Source of the DNA: Sipunculus nudus
Lineage: Eukaryota > Annelida > Sipuncula > Golfingiida > Sipunculidae
Assembly: GCA_026874595.1 (NCBI GenBank)
Contig: CM049316.1
Span: forward strand, 24,019,839-24,083,838
Reading direction: 5' to 3'
Length of the DNA stretch: 64,000 nt
The notes under the pieces are model-generated. The model worked only from the letters and a program-made list of their open reading frames with translations, ran no database searches and was not told the DNA's origin. This document shows positions 62,249 to 64,000 of this stretch, in pieces (position 1 is the first letter of the stretch; each line of letters starts with the position of its first letter). The translations under genes were made by a program, and so were the position numbers.

Positions 62249-64000
62249 TGCAGGGAGACATACAAACAAAAGAACGGAGAAAAAAATATGCTTGTGTTAC
62301 TGTAGCAGACCCGTGTTGGGGGGGGGGGGGGGCTTATAATATATACATAAGGATACATAATAATACTAGTAATCCGCATCCCAATGTATTCATGTCTCTG
62401 CCATATGGGGTCCGTGCTGTGGGATGCTCCATAGCTCACGTTTAAGAAAACTCTCTGCGAACATTTAAATCTCAGTACTGATGTTTATACTTTGAAACTA
62501 TACAAGCCGTACTGCAGATAACCACTCTAGGCCCCGCCCCCCGCTCTCAACCAGCAACATTTTTTAGACCAATTTTAAACCATAACAGGTAAATTGTCCA
62601 GAATAATCACCTAATTATCTCCGTTAACCCCCCCCCCCCCCCCATGCAAAATATCCTGAATCCCCTCCTGTTAGCTTATATCTATTGTAATTCGTTTTTT
62701 CTTTCTTGAATTCTCAGTTGGATTTATTCTCTCTGTATTATTTGTTTGAATGTAATGTGTACGAGTTGATATTACTATGATAACTTATATATTTTACGTT
62801 TTGCGATTTCTTCATATTTTCGAATATGGATTATAGGGATTACTGAGTTTATTTCTATATCCATATTTTGGTAAAAAAATTGTGAATGTGGAACTACGAC
62901 GGTTCGTAGGAGTAAAACCATTTGTTTTTTCTTTGCTTTTGTTCTATTATTATATGATTGCGCTATATATCCAACATGACTAATATTCAAAAATTTTCAT
63001 ATGGCCACAATATTAGGCCTGTTTAAGAGATTTGCACATATTTGCTTTCACCTTGACTTTATTCCCAAGGTCGTACACCCCGCAGCAAATCCTCCATTAT
63101 CGCCCATTTTTGTCCCTGTCTGCGCTATAGATCTTCAGTATGGGTTATTATGAAAACTGACCTTTAATGCACAATAGTAGTTCTATAGGTCATAGTTAAG
63201 CAGAAGCAAGCTTCCCTAGAGTTCGCTCCGCGACTGCATGCCTCTGGTTTAAATTCTACCTCAGATTATCGGGGGGGGGGGGGAGGGAGGGAGGGGAGTA
63301 TTCTGGAACTGGGTTTAGCTTGAAGGCTTTACTCTGGAAGAACCGTTCTTCCCATTAGCCCACCAACTCTAGAGTATGAAACTTATGTTATGAAAGATGA
63401 ACCATTGAGCCTGTAAAGGTTGCACTTCGGGCTAGTAGTTTGACGATTTTTCAAATGTTATGGATTTTATAGTACTTATACCGAAAAGAAATATGCGTAT
63501 GATAATACTTTTATACACATCTTACATACAGTGGTTATACAGTCGATCAGACCTGTGAGAGCGGGGAGTCGCATTGCGAATCCACTCCGAAATTTAAACC
63601 CCCGACAGCCCGCTCTCATTGGACTGGTTGGAATTATTGGCCCTGTGCCAGCTCCTTGCGGTGAAACCCAGCAAACCCTGCTAACACAAGCAGTCGTTAA
63701 AGCCCCCATCACACGAGAAGGAGACCTAACGGCGACCATGGCGACCTAGCAGATCGGCGTTGATCGCCATGAACATGGGAAAAACCGTTCATGTGTGACG
63801 GCTTTGCCGCTGTCAAAAGGCTTGCACGACGTGGACAATTGCAATTTTCGGCCGTTTTATGCCGTTCCTATCACGTTGTACGACGCTGCTACACCGTCGT
63901 TTATGATCAAACTGCGTTCCCTTTAAGTCCGCATGAGGTCCCTATTACCGAAAGAAAGGGCTCAGTCCACGACAGGGCTGCGATCATGATGATCCCGCAG
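61363..64000. other. Right flank, no gene supported
   Basis: Contains a 77-bp TA run (61605-61681), GA and G runs (62208-62247 and 62318-62332), a C run (62629-62643), and a GC-richer end from about 63540. The end includes AAAGCCCCCATCACACGAGA, which may be the edge of another mobile element running out of the window. Confidence 0.5.

Overview
This is eukaryotic, intron-bearing, AT-rich DNA dominated by repeats. Features include long (TA)n tracts, poly-G/C runs, a 17-bp minisatellite, dispersed repeats, tRNA-derived SINEs and two LINEs of about 5 kb and 6 kb. Splice sites, TATA boxes, the BRICHOS precursor genes and the style of the repeats suggest a marine invertebrate, most likely a mollusc such as a bivalve. 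The species assignment is inference.

Two host genes can be supported. They are paralogues arranged head to head. BRI-A is on the minus strand (start codon 29113, stop 18100) and BRI-B is on the plus strand (start 46926, stop 61362). Each has six coding exons with matching phases and lengths, apart from one missing base in BRI-B. Each encodes a predicted 298-residue type II membrane precursor: short cytosolic tail, one membrane segment, linker, BRICHOS domain, furin site (RTKR or RAKR), then a 71-residue cationic C-terminal peptide with eight cysteines at identical positions. The architecture resembles BRICHOS proproteins that release a bioactive C-terminal peptide, such as annelid arenicin-type antimicrobial peptides or vertebrate chondromodulin. 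I do not recognise this cysteine pattern. The proregions differ at only 8 of 216 residues, while the mature peptides are identical at only 35 of 71. This is the most interesting signal in the window.

The gene pair lies in a large imperfect inverted duplication. Clear nucleotide colinearity runs from exon 2 through intron 1, exon 1, the promoter and 1.5-1.9 kb of upstream flank (about 26.4-30.6 kb against 45.0-49.9 kb). The spacer is about 14.4 kb. Exons 3-6 are also duplicated, but introns 4 and 5 have diverged or been remodelled. Both promoters carry two perfect TGACGTCA (CRE-type) palindromes. BRI-B has a one-base deletion in exon 4 that truncates the frame as read.

Layout: 1-18.1 kb is non-coding repeat-rich DNA (16-bp minisatellite at 0.53 kb, 17-bp minisatellite at 8.0-8.8 kb, tandem duplication at 12.2-12.8 kb, hairpin at 13.4 kb). 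18.1-29.2 kb is BRI-A. 29.2-30.6 kb is the upstream flank with a tandem array and SINE. 30.6-45.0 kb is the spacer with LINE-A (33.47-38.25 kb). 45.0-46.9 kb is the matching flank. 46.9-61.4 kb is BRI-B, with LINE-B (52.96-58.83 kb) antisense in intron 5 and a decayed LINE scrap at 60.2-60.5 kb. 61.4-64 kb is non-coding. Both LINEs are bounded by 13-14 bp target-site duplications and carry disrupted reading frames.
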